The notes: generated from the letters alone by a model not told the origin. Counted from the first letter of the stretch, positions 17,882 through 26,564 are shown. The stretch: 64,000 bases of DNA from Bullifex porci (GCF_009695635.1 NZ_VUNN01000013.1:1-64000), one strand, 5' to 3'. A program made the numbers and translations.

Positions 17882-18643
17882 TTATTCTCCGAAAATATTG
17901 TTTATTAAATCATCCATTGAAAAGAGACCAGCTCTCTTTTCAGCTATTAACCACTTAGCAGCTCTTAAGGCTCCTGATGCAAAGCCATCACGTGAGCGTG
18001 CTGAGTGTGAAATAGTAATAGTATCGACATCGCTATCAAAAATTACTTCATGTATGCCAGGAATAGAGCCAACACGTGATGATGAAAGGTGTAATACATT
18101 GGGCTCAATTTTCTCATGCTGACACTCACAGTCAATTTTATCCTTTCTATCTAAATTCTTTACTATTTCCTCTGCAACCATTAGTCCTGTACCAGATGGA
18201 CTATCGGCCTTCTTATTGTGGTGTACCTCATGTACTGCTACATCATATGAAGGAAGAGCATTCATAAGCTTTGAAGCATAGGAAACTATTTTTAAAAGCG
18301 CTGCAACACCCAATGAAAAGTTTCCAGAGTAAAGAATTGAACCATTTTTTTCCTTTACATATGAATTTACTTCATCTAGCTTATCATACCAGCCTGTAGT
18401 ACCAATTACTGCAGGGATAGATAGATCAACATACTTTTTTATATTCTCAATTGCAGTCACTGGTGCTGAGAAATCAATTACAACATCAACATCTAAAAGA
18501 GAGCTTTTATCTATACTCTTTGAAGTGACTCTAGAATCATCAGAAAAAGAGTCAATAACTGCTTTTACACAATAAGAGGATTCGTGAGCTAGGTCATAAA
18601 TCCTCTTTCCCATTTTACCAAAACCTACGATACCGATATTCAT
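17882..18643 (-). CDS. dapB: 4-hydroxy-tetrahydrodipicolinate reductase
   Basis: 253 residues from the ATG at 18643. The N-terminal MNIGIVGFGKMGKRI is the NAD(P)-binding loop, so an upstream TTG in frame at 18673 is not needed. Other signatures are IGTTGWYDK, the catalytic VHEVHHNKKADSPSGT and FSLGVA. It is the first gene of the dapB-dapA-dapL-lysA-ybgC operon. No ribosome binding site precedes the ATG; a -10 hexamer ends 7 nt upstream, implying a leaderless transcript. Confidence 0.94.
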   Translation of the reverse strand: MNIGIVGFGKMGKRIYDLAHESSYCVKAVIDSFSDDSRVTSKSIDKSSLLDVDVVIDFSAPVTAIENIKKYVDLSIPAVIGTTGWYDKLDEVNSYVKEKNGSILYSGNFSLGVAALLKIVSYASKLMNALPSYDVAVHEVHHNKKADSPSGTGLMVAEEIVKNLDRKDKIDCECQHEKIEPNVLHLSSSRVGSIPGIHEVIFDSDVDTITISHSARSRDGFASGALRAAKWLIAEKRAGLFSMDDLINNIFGE

Positions 18644-18650
18644 AAAACCG

Positions 18651-18679
18651 ATAATACCAAATATGTAAAACAATGTCTA
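18651..18679 (-). promoter_or_regulatory. dap operon promoter, leaderless type
   Basis: On the minus strand TAGACA (18674-18679), a 17-nt spacer and TATTAT (18651-18656), followed after 7 nt by the dapB ATG. A second TATAAT further upstream (18700-18705) could give a longer leader. Confidence 0.6.
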
Positions 18680-18682
18680 TAG

Positions 18683-18699
18683 AATAACATAATGTTATT
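18683..18699. repeat. 17-bp palindrome upstream of the dap promoter
   Basis: AATAACATAATGTTATT has perfect 8-bp arms around a single central base. It lies 3 nt upstream of the dapB -35 and directly downstream of the alternative TATAAT, a position suited to a regulator of lysine synthesis. Confidence 0.55.
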
Positions 18700-18708
18700 A
18701 TTATAACA

Positions 18709-20943
18709 CTATTTCCTATTTTTACCCCTTCTCTCAGCTCTCTCTTGAGATTGCTTGAAGAAATCAGCAAAGGTACCACCACCCATATCAGAAAAAGAGC
18801 TACTCTTTATATTATTTTTTCTTTCAACATGGCTTTGAGATGAGAAATCTCTCTTTCTCTTACTCTCCCTTACTACCTCAAGCTTAGTCTCATAAACTAC
18901 CTTAGGTAATTTGACACTACTCTTTTTGAGATTAACCTTTACCTTACCATCGCTAGTAAATTGTGGAGTCCTTTTAAGCTTTATATTAGCTCCAGTATCT
19001 ATTGCAACCTTAACCTCTCTCTCCTCATAGGAGCATGAAAGGCGCTGACAGATATAGTGAACAGAGGAATCCATAGCTATACTCTTCATCATTTCAGCAC
19101 CACAATATGGACACTTCTTTGAATCTACAAAGTGAGGCTCAAATATTAATGAGGAGTTCTTTACTTCATCAACTAGCTCACTAGCCATCTTTTTAATATC
19201 CTTAATAAATAAATCAGGATTTTCCTTACCTCTACTAATAGACTCTAAACGACCTTCCCAAACACCAGTTAGCTCTGCAGATTGCAAAACCTTTGGAGCA
19301 AGTCTAACAACCTCTCTTCCCTTTGGTGTTGGAACAAAGTATTTTCCCTCTCTCTCAACATAGTGATTTTGAACTAGCTTTTCTATGATATCAGCACGAG
19401 TTGCAGGAGTACCAAGACCATTAGTAAGATTACTCTTAAGCTGGGCATCATCAACAAAACGGCCAGCATGCTCCATCGCAGATAAAAGCGTTGCATCTGT
19501 ATATCTTTCAGGTGGAGTTGTAGTATTTTCCTTAACAGTAATATCCTCGATTTTTACCTTGGCACCCTCTTTGAGACGTAAAATTGCAAAGCTTGTATCT
19601 AGGTTATCAGCGGCAGCGGTACTTCTAATACCAACCTCCTCACCAACTCTTCTCCAGCCCTTATTAGTAGCAAGAGTTACACGAGTCTTAAATAGCTTTC
19701 CCTCACAGTCAATTACACAGGTAGTAGTTGTGTATTTATAAGGCTCACATAACGCTTCTAAAAAGCGTAATGCAATAAGCTTAAATAGTCTTAGCTCATC
19801 ATTTGAAAGCTTTTCAGGCTTTACCATTTCCTCTGTTGGAATAATAGCATGGTGGTCACTTACTAAAGCCTCCTGAACATATCTATCTGTATCAAAGCTA
19901 TATCCATTTTCTAAAAAAGCTTTAGCAACTGGAGAGAAATCACTATTACTTAGTGCTCTTACTCTATCCTTAAGTGTTGGAACTATATCACTAGTTAAAT
20001 ATCTTGAATCTGTTCTAGGGTATGTAACTATTTTATGAACCTCATAAAGACGCTGTAGTGTATCGAGAGTTTCCTTAGCAGAAAAGCCATAGGAGAGGTT
20101 TGCATCCCTTTGTAGCTCTGTTAAATCATAAAGTAGAGGTGGCTTATCCTCCTTATCCTCCTTAGATAAGGAGGTAACAATACCCTCCTTACCGATAAAG
20201 GAGCTCTCAAAAAGCTCTTTAGTTTCTTTATCTGTAAACCTAATAGTATTTTCTTCAGGGTAGTATGAAGCAGAGAAAAGACCAAAATCAGCACGTGCTG
20301 TATAATATCCACGTCCTAAGAACTCATCTCTTTCATCCTCTCTTTTAGTCATTAAGGCAAGAGTAGGTGTTTGAACTCTACCAGCAGAAAGCTTTGCATC
20401 ATATTGACAGGTAAGAGCACGAGAAACATTCATACCAACATACCAATCGGCAGCACTTCTAGCCTCTGCGGCATGGTATAAATCATCGTAAAGCTCTGCA
20501 GGAGCAAGGTTCTCAAAGCCCTCCTTAATAGCCTTCTCTGTCTGGCTACTAATCCAAAGTCTTTCAAGCTTTCCGCTATAGGAAATAAGCTTTAAAATCC
20601 ATCTAGCTACTAGCTCACCCTCTCTTCCCGCATCGGTTGCAATAACTACACCCTCGATATCACTTCTCTTAAATAATGCTTCAATGTTATCAAATTGCTC
20701 CTTTGTATCTTCAATTACCTCTTGATCTAGAGTTTCAGGGAGCATTGGAAGATCCTTTAATGACCATCTTTTATATCTTTCACTATAGTGAGCAGGATCA
20801 CATAGCTCTACAAGATGTCCTAAAGCCCATGTTACAATATATTTATTTCCTTCAATGTAACCAGGTCCACGGTCAAAGCAAAGTAAGGTTTTTGCTATTT
20901 CTCTTGCTACAGAAGGCTTTTCAGCAATAACTATTTTCTTCAT
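18709..20943 (-). CDS. topB: DNA topoisomerase III
   Basis: 744 residues of type IA topoisomerase, which decatenates DNA by single-strand passage. The Toprim domain begins MKKIVIAEKPSVAREIA and has the DAGREGE acidic motif (IATDAGREGELVAR). The active-site tyrosine is in IVTYPRTDSRYL. A single zinc-type finger (CPYCGAEMM, then CQRLSCSYEE) and a basic tail follow, as in Firmicute TopB proteins. No Shine-Dalgarno site is visible; TAAAAT lies 9 nt before the ATG. Confidence 0.93.
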   Translation of the reverse strand: MKKIVIAEKPSVAREIAKTLLCFDRGPGYIEGNKYIVTWALGHLVELCDPAHYSERYKRWSLKDLPMLPETLDQEVIEDTKEQFDNIEALFKRSDIEGVVIATDAGREGELVARWILKLISYSGKLERLWISSQTEKAIKEGFENLAPAELYDDLYHAAEARSAADWYVGMNVSRALTCQYDAKLSAGRVQTPTLALMTKREDERDEFLGRGYYTARADFGLFSASYYPEENTIRFTDKETKELFESSFIGKEGIVTSLSKEDKEDKPPLLYDLTELQRDANLSYGFSAKETLDTLQRLYEVHKIVTYPRTDSRYLTSDIVPTLKDRVRALSNSDFSPVAKAFLENGYSFDTDRYVQEALVSDHHAIIPTEEMVKPEKLSNDELRLFKLIALRFLEALCEPYKYTTTTCVIDCEGKLFKTRVTLATNKGWRRVGEEVGIRSTAAADNLDTSFAILRLKEGAKVKIEDITVKENTTTPPERYTDATLLSAMEHAGRFVDDAQLKSNLTNGLGTPATRADIIEKLVQNHYVEREGKYFVPTPKGREVVRLAPKVLQSAELTGVWEGRLESISRGKENPDLFIKDIKKMASELVDEVKNSSLIFEPHFVDSKKCPYCGAEMMKSIAMDSSVHYICQRLSCSYEEREVKVAIDTGANIKLKRTPQFTSDGKVKVNLKKSSVKLPKVVYETKLEVVRESKRKRDFSSQSHVERKNNIKSSSFSDMGGGTFADFFKQSQERAERRGKNRK

Positions 20944-21037
20944 GGCTATGGGATTTTATCAAAACATAATAATTATTAAAAGTGTATGAGCGAAAATCCC
21001 TAAGCGCAATTTCTTAGTTTTAGTAATCAATTCACTA

Positions 21038-21067
21038 TTGACGAGGCAAAGCTTGTCTAACTATAAT
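21038..21067 (+). promoter_or_regulatory. Ferredoxin promoter
   Basis: TTGACG (21038-21043), an 18-nt spacer and a consensus TATAAT (21062-21067). The leader contains AAGGAG before the ATG at 21099. This is among the strongest sigma-70-type promoters in the window, fitting a highly expressed electron carrier. Confidence 0.8.
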
Positions 21068-21098
21068 TTAACTATCTCAAAAGGTAAGGAGTATTACT

Positions 21099-21266
21099 AT
21101 GGCTTACAGAATTACAGATTCATGTGTAGCTTGCGGAACTTGTGCAGGTGAATGTCCTGCTGAAGCAATTTCTGAAGGTGACATCTATTCAATCGATCCA
21201 GACAAGTGTCTCGATTGCGGTACATGTGCAGGCGTATGCCCAACAGGTGCTATCGAAGAGGCTTGA
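21099..21266 (+). CDS. 2[4Fe-4S] ferredoxin
   Basis: A 55-residue clostridial-type ferredoxin. Two CX2CX2CX3CP clusters are clear: CVACGTCAGECP (residues 9-20) and CLDCGTCAGVCP (37-48). It carries low-potential electrons in the cytoplasm, typically for pyruvate:ferredoxin oxidoreductase or hydrogenase in anaerobes. AAGGAG precedes the ATG by 6 nt. It is a single-gene transcript bounded by its own promoter and terminator. Confidence 0.97.
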   Translation: MAYRITDSCVACGTCAGECPAEAISEGDIYSIDPDKCLDCGTCAGVCPTGAIEEA

Positions 21267-21285
21267 TTAAAATCAATCTGACTTC

Positions 21286-21313
21286 AAGCTGTCCAAAAGG
21301 ACAGCTTTTATTT
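21286..21313 (+). terminator. Intrinsic terminator of the ferredoxin gene
   Basis: AAGCTGTCC, loop AAAA, GGACAGCTT (21286-21307), then TTATTTT. It ends directly before the start codon of the next gene, so some read-through may feed xseA. Confidence 0.9.
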
Positions 21314-21314
21314 T

Positions 21315-21788
21315 ATGATTTCTTTTATTATTACAGCTGTAATCCTAATACTATTAATAGCATCATCACGTCGCTATAAGAAAATATCATCACCCTTTTT
21401 ATTGATGCTTGCAATAAAAGGTGTGCTATCATTTTTTATTTCAGAATTTCTTAGCTTTATTATTGGTGCAATAATCTCTCTAATATTAATAATATTTTTT
21501 ACTAAAACACTTTATAAAATAAATAATTTAACATCCGCGACAATAGCTGCAACAATTCTACCAAGTAATATTAATATTACAATAATACTATCTATACTCT
21601 CACTAATTCTCTTTGCACTATCCTTTAAGGATGAAAGATTTATCACAGTTCCAGCATGTGCTCTAGCCTTTTCTGTTTTACTAACTAAAACCTATTATTT
21701 ACCAAATTATATTACTATATTATTAAGTATTGTAATGATATTACTTGCCTTCTTCCTACAAACGGAGAAAAGAAAAAATGAATATTGA
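21315..21788 (+). CDS. Small integral membrane protein of unknown function
   Basis: 157 residues, almost entirely hydrophobic, with about five membrane helices (for example residues 1-16, 35-65 and 78-98). I do not recognise a family. It begins right after the ferredoxin terminator with no Shine-Dalgarno site, and its end overlaps the xseA start by 11 nt, suggesting translational coupling. It may be a real but poorly conserved gene. Confidence is moderate because AT-rich DNA can produce hydrophobic open frames. Confidence 0.5.
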   Translation: MISFIITAVILILLIASSRRYKKISSPFLLMLAIKGVLSFFISEFLSFIIGAIISLILIIFFTKTLYKINNLTSATIAATILPSNINITIILSILSLILFALSFKDERFITVPACALAFSVLLTKTYYLPNYITILLSIVMILLAFFLQTEKRKNEY

Positions 21789-23154
21789 TATGGCTCTACT
21801 TGATAAACCATTAAAGGTAAGTGAATTAAATAAAATAATTAAAGAGACCTTTAGACAGTCCTTTTATAATCTCACAGTAGTTGGTGAGGTTTCAGGGTTT
21901 AAAACAGCATCAACAGGACATTGGTATTTTACCTTAAAGGATAGAGATAGCCAAATTAGTGCCGTTATGTTTCGCTTCTCACGCACTCAAAGCACATATA
22001 TTCCCCAAAATGGTGATATGGTAACAGTTACTGGGAATATAGACGTTTATGAGCCAAGAGGAACATACCAAGTAATTTGTCAAAGAATAGTTAAAGAAGG
22101 CGATGGAGACATATTAATAGAGCTTGAAAAGAGAAAGCAATATTACCAAGCCTTGGGTTATTTTGATATCGAATTAAAAAAGCCAATTCCAAAATATCCA
22201 TCAAGAGTTGGTATTGTCACAGCACCTAATGGAGCTGCAATTGAGGATATGCTCAATACATTAAAAAAGAGAGCTCCTTCTCTTGATGTAATAATCTATC
22301 CATGTCTTGTTCAGGGTGATACAGCAGCACAGGATATTGCTGCTCAAATTGATAATGCAAACATGCTTCCTATGTGTGATGTATTAATCGTAGGTAGAGG
22401 CGGTGGCTCTAAGGAGGATTTACTCTGCTTTTCAGACCCTCTTGTTATTGAAGCTATACACCGCTCAGAGATACCAATTATTTCTGCTGTAGGACATGAG
22501 GTTGACTACTCTCTCAGTGATTACGTTGCCGATGCAAGGGCAATTACTCCAACAGAGGGAGCTGTATTAGCAAGTGAAGGTATTTACTCAGATAGAGTAA
22601 GATTAAAGGATTTAAAAAGCACATTAGAGCAGCTTATAACAACTAAATGCCTTAGATGTGAAAATCAGGTTATAGCTCTTAGAGAGCTTAATTCTATGAT
22701 GATGCTAAAATTAAATTCCTATCACATCCCTACTACAGATGGAATTAATACCATACTTAATCATAGGATAAATTCTGCTGCGCTAAAGGTCTCTTTACTA
22801 TATGATGGTATTACCTCAAGTGTATTTGAAAAAGCAAAGAGAGCTGAGCTAAAAACAGAGTCCTTGCTACCTTTAATAGAGAAAAAGCTTTTAAAGGCTG
22901 AACAGAGTGTAAATACATATTCAAAGGATATCCAATTTATTATTAATTCAAAGCTAAAAGAAAAAGAAATGCAATTTACTTCCATTGAAAAGGAGCTTTT
23001 AGCTCTTTCACCAAAGGAAGTATTAAAGCGTGGATATTCAATTGTTAAGAATAAAGATGATAAAATAATAAAAAGTAAAGCTGAGGCTAATAGAGGTGAT
23101 GTAATCTCTATTACCCTTTATGATGGAAAAATTAATGCAATCGTTGGAGAATAA
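21778..23154 (+). CDS. xseA: Exodeoxyribonuclease VII large subunit
   Basis: 458 residues. It is the catalytic subunit of exonuclease VII, which degrades single-stranded DNA. An N-terminal OB fold (VVGEVSGFKTASTGHWYFTL) is followed by the catalytic region IGIVTAPNGAA-like VGIVTAPNGAAIEDML, VGRGGGSKEDL, and ISAVGHEVDYSLSDYVADARAITPT, then a long coiled-coil region. The ATG at 21778 is preceded by CGGAG with a somewhat long spacing; 21790 is an alternative. xseB follows 1 nt later. Confidence 0.94.
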   Translation: MNIDMALLDKPLKVSELNKIIKETFRQSFYNLTVVGEVSGFKTASTGHWYFTLKDRDSQISAVMFRFSRTQSTYIPQNGDMVTVTGNIDVYEPRGTYQVICQRIVKEGDGDILIELEKRKQYYQALGYFDIELKKPIPKYPSRVGIVTAPNGAAIEDMLNTLKKRAPSLDVIIYPCLVQGDTAAQDIAAQIDNANMLPMCDVLIVGRGGGSKEDLLCFSDPLVIEAIHRSEIPIISAVGHEVDYSLSDYVADARAITPTEGAVLASEGIYSDRVRLKDLKSTLEQLITTKCLRCENQVIALRELNSMMMLKLNSYHIPTTDGINTILNHRINSAALKVSLLYDGITSSVFEKAKRAELKTESLLPLIEKKLLKAEQSVNTYSKDIQFIINSKLKEKEMQFTSIEKELLALSPKEVLKRGYSIVKNKDDKIIKSKAEANRGDVISITLYDGKINAIVGE

Positions 23155-23155
23155 T

Positions 23156-23371
23156 ATGAGTTTTGAAGAAGATTTAAAAAAGCTTGAGCAATTAACTGAG
23201 CGTCTTAGAGACGATAGTACTGGTCTTGAGGAGTCTCTTAAAATCTATGAGGAGGCTACCTTACTTACTAAAAAATTAAATAAAACTCTAGAGGAAACTA
23301 AGAGAAAAATCGAAGAGGTTTCTAAGGATGGTAGTGTAACTAGTAGAGATGAATTGGGACCTCAAAGCTGA
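23156..23371 (+). CDS. xseB: Exodeoxyribonuclease VII small subunit
   Basis: 71 residues, normal for XseB, starting at the ATG at 23156 behind GGAG and 1 nt after xseA. The pattern SFEEDLKKLEQLTERLRDDS, then LEESLKIYEEATLL, is the family signature. A hairpin (TTGGGA-C-CTC and GAG-A-TCCCAA, about 23353-23378) overlaps its end and lacks a clear T run. Confidence 0.93.
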   Translation: MSFEEDLKKLEQLTERLRDDSTGLEESLKIYEEATLLTKKLNKTLEETKRKIEEVSKDGSVTSRDELGPQS

Positions 23372-23392
23372 GATCCCAATAAGCAAATTGAA

Positions 23393-25069
23393 TTAGGCAT
23401 TTTCATCCTGGAGTGCGTCATAGCCTTCTTCACCAGTTCTTACCTTAATTACATTTTCAACATCGTAGATGAAGATCTTACCATCACCATAGTGTCCGGT
23501 ATAGAGAACCTCTTTAATTGTATCTACTACCTTCTTAACAGGTACCTTTGAAACTATAATTTCAACCTTAATCTTAGGTAGAACTGTCATATCAACTGGA
23601 ACACCTCTATAGTATTCTGTTTGGCCCTTTTGCATTCCGCATCCCATTACATGACTTAATGTCAAACCAGTAACACCAATCATTGCAAGTGCATGCTTAA
23701 GCTCATTGAATTTATTCTGTCTAGCAATTACAACAATCTTAGTAAGCTTTGCATCTCCCTTAACAGCTGGCTCTGGGTAATCAATCTTACTTTGAACCTT
23801 AACAGGAGCAGCTGCAGCTGGCTCTGTTGCTGAATGGTCACTCATATATACTGGAGCGAAGTCTGCATATGCACTTGTTAAGCCATGCTCCTTAATATCA
23901 AGACCTGCAATTTCTTCCTCAGCACTAACTCTTAAGCCAATAGTCTTCTTAATGATGAAGAATATTATTGTCATTACAACAACAACCCATGCAATAACAG
24001 ATAATACACCCAAGATTTGGATTAAGAGGAAGTTAAAGCCACCACCATAGAATAAACCAATTTCTTCAGCAAATAATCCGGTAAGGATTGTACCTACTGC
24101 ACCACAAACACCGTGAACAGATACAGCACCAACTGGGTCATCGACCTTTGCCTTCTTCTCAAAGAATTCAACTGCGAAGACAACTAATACACCTGCAACT
24201 AAGCCGATGATAGCAGCACCTACTGGAGTTACTAAATCACAGCCAGCTGTAATAGCAACTAGACCTGCTAAGGAGCCGTTTAATGTCATTGATACATCAG
24301 GCTTTCCATATCTAAACCATGTTAATATCATTGTTGTACAGGTTGCTACTGCTGCAGCCATGTTTGTAGTAACAAAGATCTTTGAAGCTGAAATTAATGT
24401 GTCATCACCAGTCATTGATACTGTTGAACAGCCGTTGAAGCCAAACCAACAGAACCAAAGGATGAAGCAGCCAAGAGCACCAAGTGTTAATGAGTGTCCT
24501 GGAATAGCTTTAGGCTTTCCATTAGCATCATATTTTCCAATTCTTGGACCTAAGAACATAGCTCCAATTAATGCTGCAACACCACCAACCATATGAACTG
24601 CTGTACTACCTGCAAAGTCATGGAAGCCAAGTGAAGCAAGCCAACCACCACCCCAAATCCAATGTCCTGAAATTGGATATACGAAAAGTGAAATTAATAA
24701 GCTATAGATACAGTATGAGATAAACTTTGTTCTTTCAGCCATAGCACCTGAAACAATAGTTGCACTAGTAGCACAGAATACTGTTTGGAAAATTATAAAA
24801 GCAAAGGATGGGAAGGAGCCTGAGTAATCTCCTCTAATAAAAGGATCAAAGCCACCAATAAATAAGCCATCACCTGCAAACATAAGACCAAAGCCAATGA
24901 GCCAAAAGGCAACTGTTCCTATGCAGTAATCCATAACATTCTTCATTATGATGTTTCCGGCATTCTTACTTCTTGTAAATCCGGTTTCAACCATCGCGAA
25001 GCCTGCCTGCATAAAGAAAACAAGAGCAGCACCTAAGAGCACCCAAATAGTGTCGACTGATGAATACAT
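23393..25069 (-). CDS. Ammonium transporter fused to a PII signalling domain (Amt-GlnB)
   Basis: 558 residues from the ATG at 25069, which has AGGGGAG 8 nt upstream. Residues 1-390 form an Amt channel with the pore twin histidines H159 and H319 and motifs such as GHWIWGGGWL. After a linker rich in A and P (about 415-440), residues 441-558 are a full PII protein: LTKIVVIARQNKFNELKHAL, a T-loop with KGQTEYYRG, where Y487 aligns with the uridylylated Tyr51 of GlnB, and TGHYGDGKIF for nucleotide binding. Normally GlnK is separate and plugs Amt from the cytoplasm. Such fusions are known but uncommon. Confidence 0.95.
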   Translation of the reverse strand: MYSSVDTIWVLLGAALVFFMQAGFAMVETGFTRSKNAGNIIMKNVMDYCIGTVAFWLIGFGLMFAGDGLFIGGFDPFIRGDYSGSFPSFAFIIFQTVFCATSATIVSGAMAERTKFISYCIYSLLISLFVYPISGHWIWGGGWLASLGFHDFAGSTAVHMVGGVAALIGAMFLGPRIGKYDANGKPKAIPGHSLTLGALGCFILWFCWFGFNGCSTVSMTGDDTLISASKIFVTTNMAAAVATCTTMILTWFRYGKPDVSMTLNGSLAGLVAITAGCDLVTPVGAAIIGLVAGVLVVFAVEFFEKKAKVDDPVGAVSVHGVCGAVGTILTGLFAEEIGLFYGGGFNFLLIQILGVLSVIAWVVVVMTIIFFIIKKTIGLRVSAEEEIAGLDIKEHGLTSAYADFAPVYMSDHSATEPAAAAPVKVQSKIDYPEPAVKGDAKLTKIVVIARQNKFNELKHALAMIGVTGLTLSHVMGCGMQKGQTEYYRGVPVDMTVLPKIKVEIIVSKVPVKKVVDTIKEVLYTGHYGDGKIFIYDVENVIKVRTGEEGYDALQDENA

Positions 25070-25093
25070 AATATTCTCTCCCCTAAAAAAATT

Positions 25094-25122
25094 AGGCGTA
25101 CCGCTTCTATAACGATACGCCT
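25094..25122 (-). terminator. Leader terminator immediately before the amt ribosome binding site
   Basis: On the minus strand AGGCGTATCG, a 9-nt loop and CGGTACGCCT form a 10-bp stem with one G-T pair, followed by AATTTTTTT (to 25085) and then directly by the ribosome binding site. This is the layout of an attenuator or riboswitch expression platform. Confidence 0.8.
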
Positions 25123-25132
25123 TTGTACGAAA

Positions 25133-25163
25133 AAAGGTGATAACAATAACTGCTATCACCTTT
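25133..25163 (-). terminator. First of two tandem terminators upstream of amt
   Basis: On the minus strand AAAGGTGATA, an 11-nt loop and TATCACCTTT form a perfect 10-bp stem followed by TTT. It may end transcription of the upstream pseudouridine synthase gene, or be part of the amt leader. Confidence 0.8.
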
Positions 25164-25174
25164 GATGTGAGACT

Positions 25175-25207
25175 ATTTACAATATTTTTTAATATCGTGT
25201 CAACACG
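25175..25207 (-). promoter_or_regulatory. Candidate amt promoter upstream of both terminators
   Basis: On the minus strand TTGACA (25198-25203) is followed 16-18 nt later by A/T-rich -10 candidates (TGTAAA, TAAATA near 25174-25181). The -35 lies inside CGTGT-N2-ACACG (25196-25207), an inverted repeat. The -10 is not convincing, so the start point is uncertain. Confidence 0.4.
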
Positions 25208-25213
25208 TCTTTT

Positions 25214-25861
25214 TCAAATTTTTATAGAAATAACCTTTCTACTTACAGGATCTTTAAACGTTAGTCCAATAGCTTCAAGACCAAATTCTCCTTCAAAGCC
25301 ACCATATTTTTCATCTCCAATTAGGGGGTAACCAGCCCATGCCATATGGCATCGAATTTGGTGTCTAAAGCCTTGAGTTATTGTACAAATAAAGGAGTCA
25401 TCACCTTCCCTTATTACCTCTGTTTTATATACCTTTTGATTATCACTTGGTAAAACAGGTCTTACACTAGCACCCTTTGGTCCATAGTTTCTAAAGCCTG
25501 AAATAATTGATGAGCATTCATCATAAATAAAGGGTGGAAAGCCTGGAAGCAATTCCTTAGCTCCCTTTGACTTAGCTCTATACTCCTTTATTATCATATC
25601 ATTCTTCTGCTGGTATATAAGATAATCAAAAGTATCTTGAGCTAAAGCAAATAGAACAAGCCCTGAGGTAGGTGTATCTAAACGATGCAGCAATCCACCC
25701 TCCCAAGCTTGAAAGCCTTTTACACCCATTATCTCTGGATACTCAATACTAACCTGTGAAACAAGATTATCATTTGTAGAATTTTTAAGGGGAGCAGTTG
25801 GAAGACCGCTCTCCTTATAGCAAACAAGAATCTTTGGATTTTTATAAATTATATTAATCAC
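25214..25861 (-). CDS. RluA-family 23S/tRNA pseudouridine synthase-like protein
   Basis: 215 residues from a GTG at 25861; a TTG at 25876 is also in frame but would extend past the normal family start. The catalytic motif GGLLHRLDTPTSGLVLFA holds the active aspartate. FRHQIRCHMAWAGYPLIGDEKYGG is the C-terminal RluA signature. There is no S4 domain. The exact uridine is unknown. It overlaps the end of the Bax-inhibitor-1 gene by 8 nt and is probably co-transcribed with it. Confidence 0.85.
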   Translation of the reverse strand: MINIIYKNPKILVCYKESGLPTAPLKNSTNDNLVSQVSIEYPEIMGVKGFQAWEGGLLHRLDTPTSGLVLFALAQDTFDYLIYQQKNDMIIKEYRAKSKGAKELLPGFPPFIYDECSSIISGFRNYGPKGASVRPVLPSDNQKVYKTEVIREGDDSFICTITQGFRHQIRCHMAWAGYPLIGDEKYGGFEGEFGLEAIGLTFKDPVSRKVISIKI

Positions 25862-26564
25862 GGCGTGAGGATGCAAAAAGTCTTAATAGATAAAGGAAAA
25901 TATTTAAGAAATCAAGGTAAAGATTTAAAGCACCAATAATACCGATCTTTGTAAACTCATCCTCAGTCATCTGAGAGCCATATTCATTATTCATATCAAC
26001 TACTCTCTTAGTATCATATATAGTTAAGCCCATGAAGATGATAATTCCGAGAATTGAAATTAATAAGTCAACACTCTTAAAGCCAAAGAATAAATTGATT
26101 GTGCTTGCAATAATTATTCCAAATAGACCCATCATTAAATATGTTGACCAAGAAGCAATATTTCTCTTTGTAACATTTGCATAAACTGTTAAGAGACAAA
26201 ACATTAATGCAGTTGAAATAAATGCTTTAGCAATGGAAGCTCCTGTATATACTAGAAAAACTGAGGATAATGTAACACCAGTTAAAATTGAATATGCTAT
26301 AAAACAAATTTGAGCAGTTCTTGTTCTCATTCTTTCAAGTCTTGCTGATAGGAAAAACACTAAAGCAAGCTCAGCTACAACACAAGCTACGGTAACAAAA
26401 GGATTAGAATAAATAAAACGAATTGCACTTGCACTTTGAGAAATTAAATAGCTAAATAGTGCTGTTAGAATTAAACCTATAGACATATAGCCATAGACAT
26501 TTTTTAATAGAACATTTTCACGTTCCTGAACATTAGATAAAACACTAAGATTTTTTTCTGTCAT
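25854..26564 (-). CDS. Bax inhibitor-1/YccA family membrane protein
   Basis: 236 residues with seven likely membrane helices. The family's conserved features are present: YGYMSIGLILTALFSYLIS early, GLTIYDTKRV with the conserved aspartate in the sixth/seventh helix region, and ALNLYLDFLNIFLYLLRLF near the end. Members act as pH-sensitive calcium leak channels or partners of FtsH. AGGAG precedes the ATG. Confidence 0.92.
   Translation of the reverse strand: MTEKNLSVLSNVQERENVLLKNVYGYMSIGLILTALFSYLISQSASAIRFIYSNPFVTVACVVAELALVFFLSARLERMRTRTAQICFIAYSILTGVTLSSVFLVYTGASIAKAFISTALMFCLLTVYANVTKRNIASWSTYLMMGLFGIIIASTINLFFGFKSVDLLISILGIIIFMGLTIYDTKRVVDMNNEYGSQMTEDEFTKIGIIGALNLYLDFLNIFLYLLRLFASSRRD

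Noticed and set aside
23353-23378. Hairpin at the xseB end as an intrinsic terminator
   Set aside because: A stem is present but neither strand has a following T run, so it is not listed as a terminator.
25094-25163. ANTAR-type dual hairpin target ahead of amt
   Set aside because: The loops are 9 and 11 nt rather than the required hexaloops with conserved A and G, so only a generic tandem terminator is supported.
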